The notes beneath the pieces were generated by a model. It saw nothing but the letters and a program-made list of their open reading frames with translations. It was not told the origin of the DNA and did not search any database. This document shows, piece by piece, positions 33,574 to 44,501 of a DNA stretch of 64,000 nucleotides. How positions within the stretch are numbered: the stretch's first letter is position 1; each line of letters opens with the position of its first letter. The translations under genes were made by a program, and so were the position numbers. Source of the DNA: Roseococcus thiosulfatophilus (GTDB taxonomy: Bacteria > Pseudomonadota > Alphaproteobacteria > Acetobacterales > Acetobacteraceae). The stretch covers positions 1-64,000 of the forward strand of contig NZ_JAFFQY010000008.1 of NCBI RefSeq assembly GCF_017311575.1, written 5' to 3'.

Positions 33574-34551
33574 CTAATCCACAGTCGCGCCGGAGGCCTG
33601 CACGATGGGCCGCCAGCGCTCCAGCTCGGTCGCCACGAATTGCGTGAACTGCTCGGGCGTCATGTCGCCCGGGTCGCCGCCCAGCTCCGCGAAGCGGGCG
33701 CGCATGGCCGGCGCGGTGATGATGGCCATGGTCTCGCGGTGCAGGCGTTCCGTGATGGCGGGCGGCATGCCGGCGGGGCCGGAGAGCGAGAACCAGGTCG
33801 TGCTCACCAGGTCCACATCCTGCTCGCGGAAGGTGGGCACGTTGGGGAAGGAGGGGTGGCGCTGCGCGCTGGACATCGCGATGGGCCGCACCACGTCGCT
33901 GCGGATATGCGCGGCGGCCGAGGGCAGGCTGTCCGACATCATCGGCACCTGCCCCGCGATGACCGCCGCCATGGCCGGCCCCGCGCCACGGAACGGCACA
34001 TGGGTGTATTCGATGCCCATCAGCCGCGCGAACTGCACGATCATCAGGTGGTTGGACGAACCCGCGCCGGAACTGGCCATGTTCATCCCGCCCGGCTGCG
34101 CGCGGGCGAGCCGCACGATGTCGGCCAGGTTCTGGATGGGCGTGTTCTTGTTCACCACCCAGACCGAGGGGTTGGTGATGACCATGGCGATGTGCGTGAA
34201 GCTCCGCACCGCGTCATAGCGCAGGTTGCGGTAGAGCGACGGGCCGATCGCGTGGCTCGCGATGTTGCTCATCAGCAGCGTCTGGCCATCGGGTGCGGCA
34301 TCGGCCACGAGCTGGCTGCCCGTGGTGGCGGTGGCGCCGGCCCGGTTCTCGATGACGAAGGGGGTGTTGAGGCGGATGGCCAGCTGGTCCGCCACCAGGC
34401 GCGCCACCAGGTCGGTCGTGCCACCAGGGGCAAAGGGCACCACGAGGCGGATGGGGCCGGAGGGCCAGTTCTGCGCCTGGACGATGGCCGGGCTGGCGAT
34501 CAGGCCGGCACCGCCCAGCAACAACGGGCGGCGCGTGATATTCTTGAGCAT
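33574..34551 (-). CDS. Bug/TctC-family periplasmic binding protein
   Basis: A 325-residue receptor with a signal peptide (MLKNITRRPLLLGGAGLIASPAIVQA), then GPIRLVVPFAPGGTTDLVAR and VIENRAGATATTGSQLVA, the family hallmarks. Like the one at 9134 it has no transporter partners nearby and is only distantly similar to it. The start at 34551 has GGAG upstream; two in-frame ATGs further upstream would disrupt the signal peptide. Confidence 0.92.
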   Translation of the reverse strand: MLKNITRRPLLLGGAGLIASPAIVQAQNWPSGPIRLVVPFAPGGTTDLVARLVADQLAIRLNTPFVIENRAGATATTGSQLVADAAPDGQTLLMSNIASHAIGPSLYRNLRYDAVRSFTHIAMVITNPSVWVVNKNTPIQNLADIVRLARAQPGGMNMASSGAGSSNHLMIVQFARLMGIEYTHVPFRGAGPAMAAVIAGQVPMMSDSLPSAAAHIRSDVVRPIAMSSAQRHPSFPNVPTFREQDVDLVSTTWFSLSGPAGMPPAITERLHRETMAIITAPAMRARFAELGGDPGDMTPEQFTQFVATELERWRPIVQASGATVD

Positions 34552-34661
34552 ATGTCTCCCCTCCCACGACATCGGAACTGCGTCGTTGGGAGAGGGAGAT
34601 GCCATGCCGCGCGGGGACGCGGCAAGTCAGGTGGCTCGGAGGGCCGTTAACCGCTCCGGCC

Positions 34662-36509
34662 TCAGCCGACCGGGTCACCCTTCACGGTCATGCCATCGGC
34701 GCGGCGCTGGGCGCGCTTGCGCTCATGCGGGTCGAGGTAGCGCTTGCGAAGACGCACCGCGCTCGGCGTCACCTCCACCAGCTCGTCATCCTCGATATAG
34801 GCGATGGCCTGCTCCAGGCTCATGCGCCGGGGCGGGATCAGCAGCAGCGCGTCATCCTTGCCGGCGGCGCGGATGTTCGTCAGCTTCTTCTCCTTGACCG
34901 GGTTCACCTCCAGGTCGTCATCGCGCGAATTCTCGCCGATGATCATGCCGACATAGACCTTGGCGCCGGCGCCCAGGAACAGCGCGCCACGCTCCTGCAG
35001 GGCGAAGAGCGCGTATTGCGTCGTCTCGCCATCCACGTTGGAGATCAGGCTGCCGTTGCGCCGCCCCTCGATCACGCCCGCCCATTCCTGGTAGCCCAGG
35101 AAGAGGCGGTTCATGATGCCGGTGCCGCGCGTGTCCGTCAGGAATTCCGAGTGGTAGCCGATCAGCCCGCGCGAGGGCATGTGGAAGGTCAGCCGCGTCT
35201 TGCCGCCGCCCGAGGGCCGCATGTCCTGCATCTGCCCCTTGCGGAGGGAGAGCTTCTCGACGACGACGCCCGAATAGGCCTCGTCCACATCCACCAGCAC
35301 TTCCTCGTAGGGCTCCTCGCGGACGCCCGTCTCGGCATTCTCGCGCGTCAGCACGCGGGGGCGGCCGATGGTCAGCTCGAAGCCCTCGCGGCGCATCTGC
35401 TCGATCAGCACGCCGAGCTGGAGTTCGCCGCGGCCGGCCACCTCGAAGGCGTCCGTCTCCTCGCTGTCGCGGATCTGGATGGCGACGTTGCCCTCGGCCT
35501 CGCGGAAGAGGCGGTCGCGGATCTGGCGCGAGGTCACCTTCTTGCCCTCGCGGCCGCCCAGCGGGCCGTCATTGACGCGGAAGGTCATGGCGAGCGTCGG
35601 CGGGTCCACCGGCACGGAAGGCAGCGCCACGCTCTGCTCGGGCGCGCAGATGGTGTCGGGGATGGTGGTGTCCGACAGGCCGGCGATGGCGATGATGTCG
35701 CCCGCCTGCGCCTCGTCCACCGGCACGCGCTCCAGCCCGCGGAAGGTCAGCAGCTTGGTGAGCCGCCCGGTCTCGACCTGGGTGCCGTCCGCGCGCAGCA
35801 CCTTCACGGGCATGTTCAGCCGGGCCACGCCCTGCTCGATGCGGCCGGTCAGGATGCGGCCCAGGAAGTTGTCGTATTCCAGGATGGAGGCGTTCATGGC
35901 GAAGGGCGCGGCGGGGTCCACCTTGGGCTCCGGCACATGGCGCACCACCAGGTTGAACAGCGCGTCCAGGTTCTCGCGCGGGCCCTCCATGCTCTCATCG
36001 GCCCAGCCCTGGCGGCCGGAGGCGAAGAGCATGGGGAAGTCCAGCTGCTCGTCCGAGGCGCCGAGATTGGCGAAGAGGTCGAACACCTCGTCATGCACCT
36101 CGTGCGGGCGGGCGTCCTGCCGGTCCACCTTGTTCACCACCACGATGGGGCGGATGCCGCGGGCCAGCGCCTTGCCGAGCACGAACTTGGTCTGGGGCAG
36201 CACGCCCTCGGCCGCGTCCACCAGCAGGATGGCGCCGTCCACCATGGAGAGGATGCGCTCCACCTCGCCGCCGAAATCGGCGTGGCCGGGGGTGTCCACG
36301 ATGTTGAGCTTGGTGCCCTCCCATTCCACGGCCGTGCACTTGGCCAGGATGGTGATGCCGCGTTCCTTTTCGAGATCGTTCCGGTCCATGGCCCGTTCGG
36401 CCACCTGCTGGTTTTCCCGGAAGGTGCCGGCCTGCTTCAGCAGTTGATCCACCAGCGTGGTCTTGCCGTGGTCGACGTGCGCGATGATGGCGAGGTTGCG
36501 CATCGGCAT
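34662..36509 (-). CDS. typA: Ribosome-associated GTPase TypA/BipA
   Basis: A 615-residue translational GTPase. The G domain has AHVDHGKTT (G1), DTPGHADFGGEV (G3) and VNKVDR (G4); domain II, an EF-G-like domain with GRGELQLGVLIEQMRREGFE, and the TypA-specific C-terminal domain follow. It helps ribosome assembly under cold and other stresses. Of three candidate ATGs (36527, 36509, 36503) the second has GGAG eight bases upstream and fits family N-termini. The 265 bases before it hold no gene; they serve as divergent leader for this and the next gene, with nothing recognisable. Confidence 0.95.
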   Translation of the reverse strand: MPMRNLAIIAHVDHGKTTLVDQLLKQAGTFRENQQVAERAMDRNDLEKERGITILAKCTAVEWEGTKLNIVDTPGHADFGGEVERILSMVDGAILLVDAAEGVLPQTKFVLGKALARGIRPIVVVNKVDRQDARPHEVHDEVFDLFANLGASDEQLDFPMLFASGRQGWADESMEGPRENLDALFNLVVRHVPEPKVDPAAPFAMNASILEYDNFLGRILTGRIEQGVARLNMPVKVLRADGTQVETGRLTKLLTFRGLERVPVDEAQAGDIIAIAGLSDTTIPDTICAPEQSVALPSVPVDPPTLAMTFRVNDGPLGGREGKKVTSRQIRDRLFREAEGNVAIQIRDSEETDAFEVAGRGELQLGVLIEQMRREGFELTIGRPRVLTRENAETGVREEPYEEVLVDVDEAYSGVVVEKLSLRKGQMQDMRPSGGGKTRLTFHMPSRGLIGYHSEFLTDTRGTGIMNRLFLGYQEWAGVIEGRRNGSLISNVDGETTQYALFALQERGALFLGAGAKVYVGMIIGENSRDDDLEVNPVKEKKLTNIRAAGKDDALLLIPPRRMSLEQAIAYIEDDELVEVTPSAVRLRKRYLDPHERKRAQRRADGMTVKGDPVG

Positions 36510-36774
36510 GGGGCAGGCTCCGGACATGGGCAGGCCCGGGCGAGAATGGCCCAGGCGGCGGGAAGAGGGATTTTGGGCTTGTGGCGCGGTATCTAGGGGG
36601 TCCGGCGAGAAATAGCCAGTGGAAGTCGCACCTTTTGCCGCGTTCAAATGTTATGGCAGAGCCCCGCCACCGGAATTGCGCGAGGCATAGGCCGCAGATC
36701 AACCGGGGTGCAGGTGGTTTTGCCCAGACGGAACGCCGCCCCGGCGCTGCAACCATAGCCGGGAAGCGAATGCG

Positions 36775-37509
36775 ATGAAGCGAGTTCTTGCCCCCACCCT
36801 CCGCCTGCTGGGTCTGTGCGGCCTGGCCAGTCTTTGGCTGGCGCAGCCCGTCCAGGCCCAGAACCAGCCCCAAACGCAGAACCAGCCCCAGGCCCGGACC
36901 CAGACCACCCCCCTCGGCCGCTACGGCGCCTGGTCCGTCTATTCCATGGTGACGCCGGCCGGCCGCAACGTGTGCGGCATGGTGGCCCAGGGCAGCGAGG
37001 GGCGCCGGCTGCACGTCCAGCATGTGCGCGGCAGCAACTTCATTCTGTTCCAGGCTTTCAAGGCCAGTTGGCGCATCCCGCAGGGCACCCGCATGGCCAT
37101 CAGCATGCGGATCGACGAGGGGGCGGCCTGGGCCGCGCCCCAGGCGACAGGCCAGCGCAACTCGATGCAATGGACGATGAGAAGCGGCATTCCGCGCTTC
37201 GAGCGGGAGTTCCGCAACGGGAGCCGCCTCATTCTCACCTTCCCGGACGGCAGCGAGCCCGACTGGGCCGTCAGCCTCAACGGCTCCTCCGAGGCGATGG
37301 GCCGCCTCGTGACCTGCATGCGCTCCCATGGCGCGGAACCGTCACAGCCCTTCGGCGGCACCCCGCCCGCCCAGCCGAGCCAGCCCAACCAGCCCACACA
37401 GCCCTTCTCCGCCCCCGGGCCGTCCGCACCGGCCCCCGGCGCCCCCTCGGGCAAGGGCGCGCCCGGCCCCCAGGCGCCGCCGGTACGGGGCCAGCCGATC
37501 AGTTACTGA
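36775..37509 (+). CDS. Secreted protein with Pro-rich tail, possibly IalB-like
   Basis: A 244-residue exported protein. The signal peptide ends at VQA-QN; a short Gln/Pro repeat (QNQPQ twice) follows. The middle 130 residues hold a beta-rich domain with two cysteines (NVCGM and LVTCMR) and GAWSVY/DWAVSL strands that recall invasion-associated locus B proteins. The last 60 residues are low-complexity Pro/Ala/Gln, as in proteins that cross the cell wall or periplasm. The IalB link is tentative. Confidence 0.72.
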   Translation: MKRVLAPTLRLLGLCGLASLWLAQPVQAQNQPQTQNQPQARTQTTPLGRYGAWSVYSMVTPAGRNVCGMVAQGSEGRRLHVQHVRGSNFILFQAFKASWRIPQGTRMAISMRIDEGAAWAAPQATGQRNSMQWTMRSGIPRFEREFRNGSRLILTFPDGSEPDWAVSLNGSSEAMGRLVTCMRSHGAEPSQPFGGTPPAQPSQPNQPTQPFSAPGPSAPAPGAPSGKGAPGPQAPPVRGQPISY

Positions 37510-37519
37510 GGCCGCCCCG

Positions 37520-38353
37520 TCACTCCGGCACCAGCCGCGTCAGCCGCGAGGGCGTCATCTCGGCCAGCAGCACGCTGCCATCGGGGTGCAGCGCCATGCC
37601 ATGCGCCCCGTTCAGCACCGCCCGCGCCTTGGAGATCAGCACCCCCTGGCGCGAGAAGACCGAGAGGCTCGGCACCTGGTCGGTCACCCACCAGTTGCCC
37701 TCGGCATCGGCCGTCACGGCCATGGGCTTGTGCAGAAGGTAGAGCGAGCGGAGGAAGCGGCCCTCCAGGGTGAAGACCTGCACGCGGTTGTTCTCGCGGT
37801 CGGCCACCGCCACCTCGCCCTCCACGCCCACCCGGACGGAATGGGGGGTGGAGAATTCGCCCGCCCGCTGCCCCGGCGTGCCCCAGCCCTCACGCGGGGT
37901 GCCATCGGGGGCGAAGACATGCACGCGGGAGGCCGCATAGCCATCGGCCACATAGGCCGTGCCGTCGGGGGCGAAGCCGATGTCGCAGGGGGAGTTGAAG
38001 GGCTTGCAGGCCTGGTGCCGCGTGCCGAGCCGCCGGCGGACCACGCCTTCACGGTCGAAGGCGATGATCTCATGCGCGTCGCGGTCCACGACATGGATCA
38101 GCCCGTCCGGGGCCACGTCCAGCATGTGCAGATCCGCCACCTCCTCGCCGAAGGCGCCGATGCGCGCGCCCGCGGCGTCCAGCACGATCACGGTGGGGCC
38201 GGGGGCGGAGGTGTAGGAATCCCGCCGCAGGCCGACATAGATGCGGCCATCGGCGTCGGTCGCGACATCGGTCACGCCGCCCATGTCGGTGGGTAGGTCG
38301 CCCCAGGGGCGTTCGATGCGGTAGCGCCGGGCGCCAAGCGTCACGTAGAGCAT
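37520..38353 (-). CDS. NHL-repeat beta-propeller protein
   Basis: A 277-residue protein made of six NHL-like blades. Typical repeats are GRIYVGLRRD, GLIHVVDRDAHEIIAFD, GTAYVADGYAASRVHVFAPDG and GEVAVADRENNRVQVFTLEG. No signal peptide. Such propellers bind ligands or other proteins, and some are lactonases or lyases; the function here cannot be assigned. It is divergent from ureD with 45 bases between starts, so the two share a very short control region. Confidence 0.82.
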   Translation of the reverse strand: MLYVTLGARRYRIERPWGDLPTDMGGVTDVATDADGRIYVGLRRDSYTSAPGPTVIVLDAAGARIGAFGEEVADLHMLDVAPDGLIHVVDRDAHEIIAFDREGVVRRRLGTRHQACKPFNSPCDIGFAPDGTAYVADGYAASRVHVFAPDGTPREGWGTPGQRAGEFSTPHSVRVGVEGEVAVADRENNRVQVFTLEGRFLRSLYLLHKPMAVTADAEGNWWVTDQVPSLSVFSRQGVLISKARAVLNGAHGMALHPDGSVLLAEMTPSRLTRLVPE

Positions 38354-38398
38354 GACGCCATGTTGCCATGCCCAGGGCGCCACGGCCACGCTGAACCC

Positions 38399-39202
38399 AT
38401 GCGGGAATCGGATGCGCGCCATCAAAGGGCCGAGGGCGAGGCGCGGCTGGAGGTCGGGCCGGGGGGGATCACGCGCCTCTACCAGAAGGCGCCGCTGCGC
38501 CTGCTCTTCCCCACGCCCGAGCCCGGCGAACCCTTGCAGGCCGCGCTGGTGAACACGGCGGGCGGGCTGGCGGGGGGCGATGCGGTGCGGGCGGAGCTGG
38601 TGCTGTCGCACGGCGCCCAGGCCCTGGTGACGACCCCGGCGGCGGAGAAGCTCTACGCCAGCCTGGGCCCCGTGGCGTCGCTGCGGACTCGGATGGAGGT
38701 GGGTGAGGGCGCCGCACTGGAATACCTGCCGCAAGAGGCCATCCTGTTCGACGGCGCCCGGCTGGACCGCCGCACCGAAGCCCATGTGGCGCCCGGCGGC
38801 GCGCTGCTGGCGACCGAATCCCTGGTGCTGGGCCGCATCGCGCGCGGTGAGGCCTGGCGGCGCGGCACGGCGCGCGAGGCCTGGCGCCTGCACTTGGACG
38901 GGCGCCTGGCCTGGGCCGATGCCATCGCACTCGACGAGGCCGCGCGGGACGCCCCCCACGCGCTGGATGGCGCCGAGGCGCTGGGGCTGATGCTGCTGGC
39001 GCACCCCGAGGCCGCTCGCCACCGGGAGTTGGCCCGCGACCTGACGGGCGGCCAGGCCAGCCTGCCCCGGCCGGGCCTGCTGCTGCTGCGCTTCCTGGGG
39101 CGCGCGGTAGAGGTGCGGGCGGGCATCATGGCCGCCATCCCGGCCCTGCGGTCAGCCGCCCTCGGCCGCCCCGCCACCCTGCCGAGACTGTGGACGTGCT
39201 GA
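38399..39202 (+). CDS. ureD: Urease accessory protein UreD
   Basis: A 267-residue scaffold protein that binds apo-urease with UreF and UreG during nickel insertion. It has the UreD core pattern: LEVGPGGITRLYQKAPLRLLFP, NTAGGLAGGD, the TTPAAEKLYAS stretch and EYLPQEAILFDGARL. The ATG at 38399 fits family N-termini; an ATG at 38360 is also in frame and cannot be excluded, as neither has a strong Shine-Dalgarno. First gene of the seven-gene urease operon. Confidence 0.92.
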   Translation: MRESDARHQRAEGEARLEVGPGGITRLYQKAPLRLLFPTPEPGEPLQAALVNTAGGLAGGDAVRAELVLSHGAQALVTTPAAEKLYASLGPVASLRTRMEVGEGAALEYLPQEAILFDGARLDRRTEAHVAPGGALLATESLVLGRIARGEAWRRGTAREAWRLHLDGRLAWADAIALDEAARDAPHALDGAEALGLMLLAHPEAARHRELARDLTGGQASLPRPGLLLLRFLGRAVEVRAGIMAAIPALRSAALGRPATLPRLWTC

Positions 39203-39226
39203 CACCGAACGTTCCATGATGCTGCG

Positions 39227-39529
39227 ATGCAACTGACGCCCCGCGAGAAAGACAAGCTGCTCATCGCCATGGCCGCCCAGGTGGCCCGAAAGCGGCTGGA
39301 ACGCGGCGTGAAGCTCAACCACCCCGAGGCCATCGCCCTCATCACCGATTTCGTGGTGGAGGGCGCGCGGGATGGCCGCTCCGTGGCCGACCTCATGGCG
39401 GCCGGCGGCGAGGTGCTGCGGCGCGACCAATGCATGGAGGGTGTCGCGGAGATGATCCACGACATCCAGGTGGAAGCGACCTTCCCCGACGGCACCAAGC
39501 TCGTCACCGTCCACAACCCCATCCGCTGA
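39227..39529 (+). CDS. ureA: Urease gamma subunit
   Basis: A 100-residue protein of exact UreA length, with [17 protein letters not shown] at the start and the conserved C-terminal [17 protein letters not shown]. It forms the trimeric urease core with UreB and UreC. Confidence 0.97.
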   Translation: MQLTPREKDKLLIAMAAQVARKRLERGVKLNHPEAIALITDFVVEGARDGRSVADLMAAGGEVLRRDQCMEGVAEMIHDIQVEATFPDGTKLVTVHNPIR

Positions 39530-39540
39530 GGGCCAGGCGC

Positions 39541-39842
39541 ATGATTCCAGGCGAAGTGATCTGCGCCCCCGGCGAGATCGAGCTGAATGCGGGCCAGCCC
39601 GTGACGGAACTCGATGTGGCCAACACCGGCGACCGCCCCATCCAGGTCGGCAGCCACTACCACTTCTTCGAGACGAACCCGGCGCTGGACTTCGACCGCG
39701 CCGCCGCGCGGGGCCAGCGCCTGGACATCCCGGCCGGAACGGCGGTGCGCTTCGAGCCCGGCCAGAGCCGCCGCGTGAGGCTGGTGCCCCTGCACGGCGA
39801 CCGCGTGGTGCACGGTTTCCGCGGCGATGTGGAGGGCGCGCT

Positions 39843-39846
<4 letters not shown>
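39541..39846 (+). CDS. ureB: Urease beta subunit
   Basis: A 101-residue beta subunit with [18 protein letters not shown], the [11 protein letters not shown] segment and [17 protein letters not shown], all typical. It lies 11 bases after ureA and overlaps ureC by four bases (GTGA), which keeps the subunits in equal amounts. Confidence 0.97.
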
Positions 39847-41552
<1,706 letters not shown>

Positions 41553-41565
41553 CGAAGGACACGCC

Positions 41566-42090
41566 ATGCACGACATGCTCCCGCGCGCCCGCGGCGTGAA
41601 GCCCGCCGGCAGCTTCCCCCCCGATGGCGAGGTGCGCCTCGACTTCGACGACCGCTTCCGCCGCCGCAAGCGCTATGAGACGGCGGGCGGCATCGCCTTC
41701 GTCCTGGACCTCCCGGAAGCCCAGGTGCTGCGCGACGGCGATGGGCTGGAGCTGGAGGATGGCCGCGTCATCCTGGTCCGCGCCGCCGACGAACCGCTGG
41801 TGGAGGTGCGCGCCGGCACCTCCATGCCGCTGATGCGCATCGCCTGGCATCTCGGCAACCGGCACCTTCCCGCCGAACTGCACCAGGACCGCATCCTGAT
41901 CCGCGAGGACCATGTCATCGAGGACATGCTGCGCGGCATGGGCGCCGTCATCGCCCGCGTGCGCGCGCCCTTCAACCCGGAGGGCGGCGCCTATGGCGAG
42001 CACAACCGCAGCGCCCATCAGCACCACCATGGGCATGGCGACCACCACCACCACCATGGCGACGGCCACCACCATCACCACCACGACTGA
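41566..42090 (+). CDS. ureE: Urease nickel metallochaperone UreE, His-rich tail
   Basis: A 174-residue nickel carrier. The N-terminal peptide-binding domain and the middle metal domain (MRIAWHLGNRHLPAEL, with the bridging His) are standard. The last 30 residues contain 17 histidines mixed with Gly and Asp, a nickel-storage tail like that of Klebsiella UreE. No nickel transporter gene is in the window. Confidence 0.96.
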   Translation: MHDMLPRARGVKPAGSFPPDGEVRLDFDDRFRRRKRYETAGGIAFVLDLPEAQVLRDGDGLELEDGRVILVRAADEPLVEVRAGTSMPLMRIAWHLGNRHLPAELHQDRILIREDHVIEDMLRGMGAVIARVRAPFNPEGGAYGEHNRSAHQHHHGHGDHHHHHGDGHHHHHHD

Positions 42091-42094
42091 CCGC

Positions 42095-42775
42095 ATGGAA
42101 CTGCAAGAGGGCGATTTCTTCCGCCTCCTCGCCTGGACCTCGCCCGCCTATCCAGTGGGCGGGTTCAGCTACAGCCATGGCATCGAGATGGCGGTGGAGG
42201 AGGGACGCCTCCCCAACGCCCCGGCGCTGACCGCTTACATCACCACCGTGCTGATGCGCGGCGCCGGGCATGTGGACGGGGTGATGCTGTGCGCCGCCCA
42301 TGACGCGGCCGGCGATGACGCGGCGCTGGACGAGGTGGCGGAAGAGGCCTTCGCCTGGCGCGGCACAGCCGAGCACGCGCTGGAGGCCACGCAGCAGGGC
42401 GGCAGCTTCGCCTCCGTCACCGCCACCACCTGGCCTGATGCGCGCTTCGCCGCCTTCGCCGCGCGGCATCGCGGCCGTCTGACGCACGCTGTCGCCTTCG
42501 GCGCGGCGGCGGGCTTCGCGGGGCTGGCGCGGCGCCCTGCCCTGCTGGCCTATCTGCACGGCTTCGCGGCGAATCTGGTCAGCGCGGGCGTGCGCCTGGT
42601 GCCGCTCGGCCAGACCGATGGGCAGCGCGTCACGGCCGCGCTCGGCCCCGTCATCGCCGCCGCCGCGGACAGCGCACAAGCCACCGGCCGCGAGGCGCTG
42701 GCCACCTCCGCGCCGCTGCTCGACATTCTCTCCATGCGCCACGAAACCCAATACACGAGGCTCTTCCGCTCATGA
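42095..42775 (+). CDS. ureF: Urease accessory protein UreF
   Basis: A 226-residue all-helical protein with [21 protein letters not shown] and the C-terminal [17 protein letters not shown], both typical of UreF. It acts as the gatekeeper of UreG GTPase in the activation complex. It starts four bases after ureE and overlaps ureG by ATGA. Confidence 0.95.
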   Translation: MELQEGDFFRLLAWTSPAYPVGGFSYSHGIEMAVEEGRLPNAPALTAYITTVLMRGAGHVDGVMLCAAHDAAGDDAALDEVAEEAFAWRGTAEHALEATQQGGSFASVTATTWPDARFAAFAARHRGRLTHAVAFGAAAGFAGLARRPALLAYLHGFAANLVSAGVRLVPLGQTDGQRVTAALGPVIAAAADSAQATGREALATSAPLLDILSMRHETQYTRLFRS

Positions 42776-43398
42776 CCCAAGGAACCACGAATGGCCCGCT
42801 GCGCGTGGGCGTGGGCGGCCCGGTGGGCTCCGGCAAGACCGCGCTGGTGGAACGCCTCTGCCGCCTGCTGTCGAAGACACACGACATCGCGGCCATCACC
42901 AACGACATCTACACCAAGGAGGATGCGGAGTTCCTGACGCGCGCAGGCGCCCTGGCACCCGAACGCATCATGGGCGTCGAGACCGGCGGCTGCCCGCACA
43001 CCGCCATCCGCGAGGACGCCTCCATCAACCTCGCGGCGGTGGACGACATGAACGCGCGCTTCCCGCTGCTGGAAGTCCTGTTCATCGAGAGCGGCGGCGA
43101 CAATCTCGCCGCCACCTTCAGCCCGGAACTCGCGGACCTCACCATCTACGTGATCGACGTCAGCGCCGGCGACAAGATTCCCCGCAAGGGCGGGCCGGGC
43201 ATCACGCGCTCGGACCTGCTGGTGATCAACAAGATCGACCTCGCCCCGCTGGTGGGCGCCGACCTCTCGGTGATGGACCGCGACGCGCGCAAGATGCGCG
43301 GCGCGCGGCCCTTCATCTTCACCAACCTCAAGGTGGATCACGGCGTGGCCGAGATCGCGGATTTCATCCTGGAACAGGGCGGCCTCAGGCCGCGCTGA
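42772..43398 (+). CDS. ureG: Urease accessory GTPase UreG
   Basis: A 208-residue SIMIBI GTPase. The P-loop GGPVGSGKT, the nickel-binding CPH motif in [15 protein letters not shown], and the base motif NKIDLAP are seen. It uses GTP to drive nickel delivery to urease. Last gene of the operon; it overlaps the convergent allantoinase gene by 14 bases. Confidence 0.97.
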   Translation: MTQGTTNGPLRVGVGGPVGSGKTALVERLCRLLSKTHDIAAITNDIYTKEDAEFLTRAGALAPERIMGVETGGCPHTAIREDASINLAAVDDMNARFPLLEVLFIESGGDNLAATFSPELADLTIYVIDVSAGDKIPRKGGPGITRSDLLVINKIDLAPLVGADLSVMDRDARKMRGARPFIFTNLKVDHGVAEIADFILEQGGLRPR

Positions 43399-44341
43399 TC
43401 CGAACCATCTGCTCCATCCCCGGGCTGTAGGGGAAGGTGCGGCGCCAATGCTCCGCGATCTCGATGCGCCGCGCCACCCACACGCCCTCATGGCCACGGA
43501 TGTAGTCCAGGAAGCGCGCCAACCCCACCGCCCGCGCGGGGTGGCCGATCAGCCGCAGGTGCAGCCCGCAGGACATCATCTTCGGCTGCGTGGCGCCCTC
43601 GGCGTAGAGCATGTCGAACTGGTCGCGCAGGAAGGTGAAGTAGTCATCCGCCGTGCTGAACGGCCCGCGGCCGAACTTCGCGTCGTTCGTCACCAGCGAA
43701 TACGGCACGACCAGCACGGGCTTGCCGTCCTGCAGCACCCAGTAGGGCAGTTCGTCATTGTAGGCATCGCTGTCGTAGAGGAAGCCCCCCTCCTCGGCCA
43801 GCAGCGCGCGGGTGTTCACGCTGGGTCCATAGCGGCAATACCAGCCGAGCGGACGGTTGCCGGTGCTGCGCGCGAGGCTCTCCACCGCCAGGCGGATATG
43901 CTCGCGCTCCTCCTCCCGCGTCAGCTTGAAATGCTCGATCCAGCGCCAGCCATGGCAGCAGATGTCGTGCCCCGCCTGGCGGATGGCGGCGGCGGCGGGC
44001 GGGTGGCGTTCCAGGGCCAGGGCGCAGGCGAAGATGGTCATGGGCAGGCCGCGCTCGGCGAAGAGGCGCATCACGCGCCAGAACCCCACGCGCACGCCGT
44101 ATTCGAACATGCCCTCGGCCGCCAGGTCGCGCTGGCCCGCCGGCACGGGCGAGGCCGCCATCTCCGTCAGCCCCACCTCCGACCGGCCATCATTGTCCAT
44201 GAAGGAAGGTTCGGAACCCTCCTCGTAGTTCATCACGAAGTTGACCGCGATGCGCGCGCCCCCCGGCCAGCGAGGGTGCGGCGGATGCGCCCCGTAGCCG
44301 ATGAGGTCCCGCGCGAAGGCGGGATTGCCGGTCATGCTCAT
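43385..44341 (-). CDS. puuE: Polysaccharide deacetylase-fold allantoinase, PuuE type
   Basis: A 318-residue metal-independent allantoinase candidate. It carries PuuE-type features: [88 protein letters not shown]. PuuE converts allantoin to allantoate in purine breakdown. Facing the urease operon tail to tail, it suggests a route purine to urea to ammonia, with the M20 amidohydrolase at 28834 as a possible later enzyme. Other purine genes are not in the window. Confidence 0.85.
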   Translation of the reverse strand: MSMTGNPAFARDLIGYGAHPPHPRWPGGARIAVNFVMNYEEGSEPSFMDNDGRSEVGLTEMAASPVPAGQRDLAAEGMFEYGVRVGFWRVMRLFAERGLPMTIFACALALERHPPAAAAIRQAGHDICCHGWRWIEHFKLTREEEREHIRLAVESLARSTGNRPLGWYCRYGPSVNTRALLAEEGGFLYDSDAYNDELPYWVLQDGKPVLVVPYSLVTNDAKFGRGPFSTADDYFTFLRDQFDMLYAEGATQPKMMSCGLHLRLIGHPARAVGLARFLDYIRGHEGVWVARRIEIAEHWRRTFPYSPGMEQMVRISAA

Positions 44342-44397
44342 GCCGCCATCCTTAACCGCTCATGCATCTTGCATCCCATACCGGGGCATCGCCTATG

Positions 44398-44424
44398 GTT
44401 GACATTGTAACTCTGTGGGTCAAC
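44398..44424. promoter_or_regulatory. Inverted repeat in the allantoinase/HWE kinase divergent region
   Basis: GTTGAC (44398-44403) and GTCAAC (44419-44424) are perfect inverted repeats 21 bases apart centre to centre. The left copy includes TTGACA, a possible -35, but no good -10 follows. The site may bind a dimeric regulator. Confidence 0.35.
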
Positions 44425-44501
44425 TCGCGTCGCCCAGTCGCATCTTGTGGCGCACCCCGCGACGCATCATGACGACGGCGACCATTCCGGTGGGAGAGGT
44501 C

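Noticed and set aside
36581-36778. A 65-codon frame in the typA-secreted protein gap
   Set aside because: It has no ribosome site, a basic random-looking composition, and overlaps the start of the secreted protein gene.
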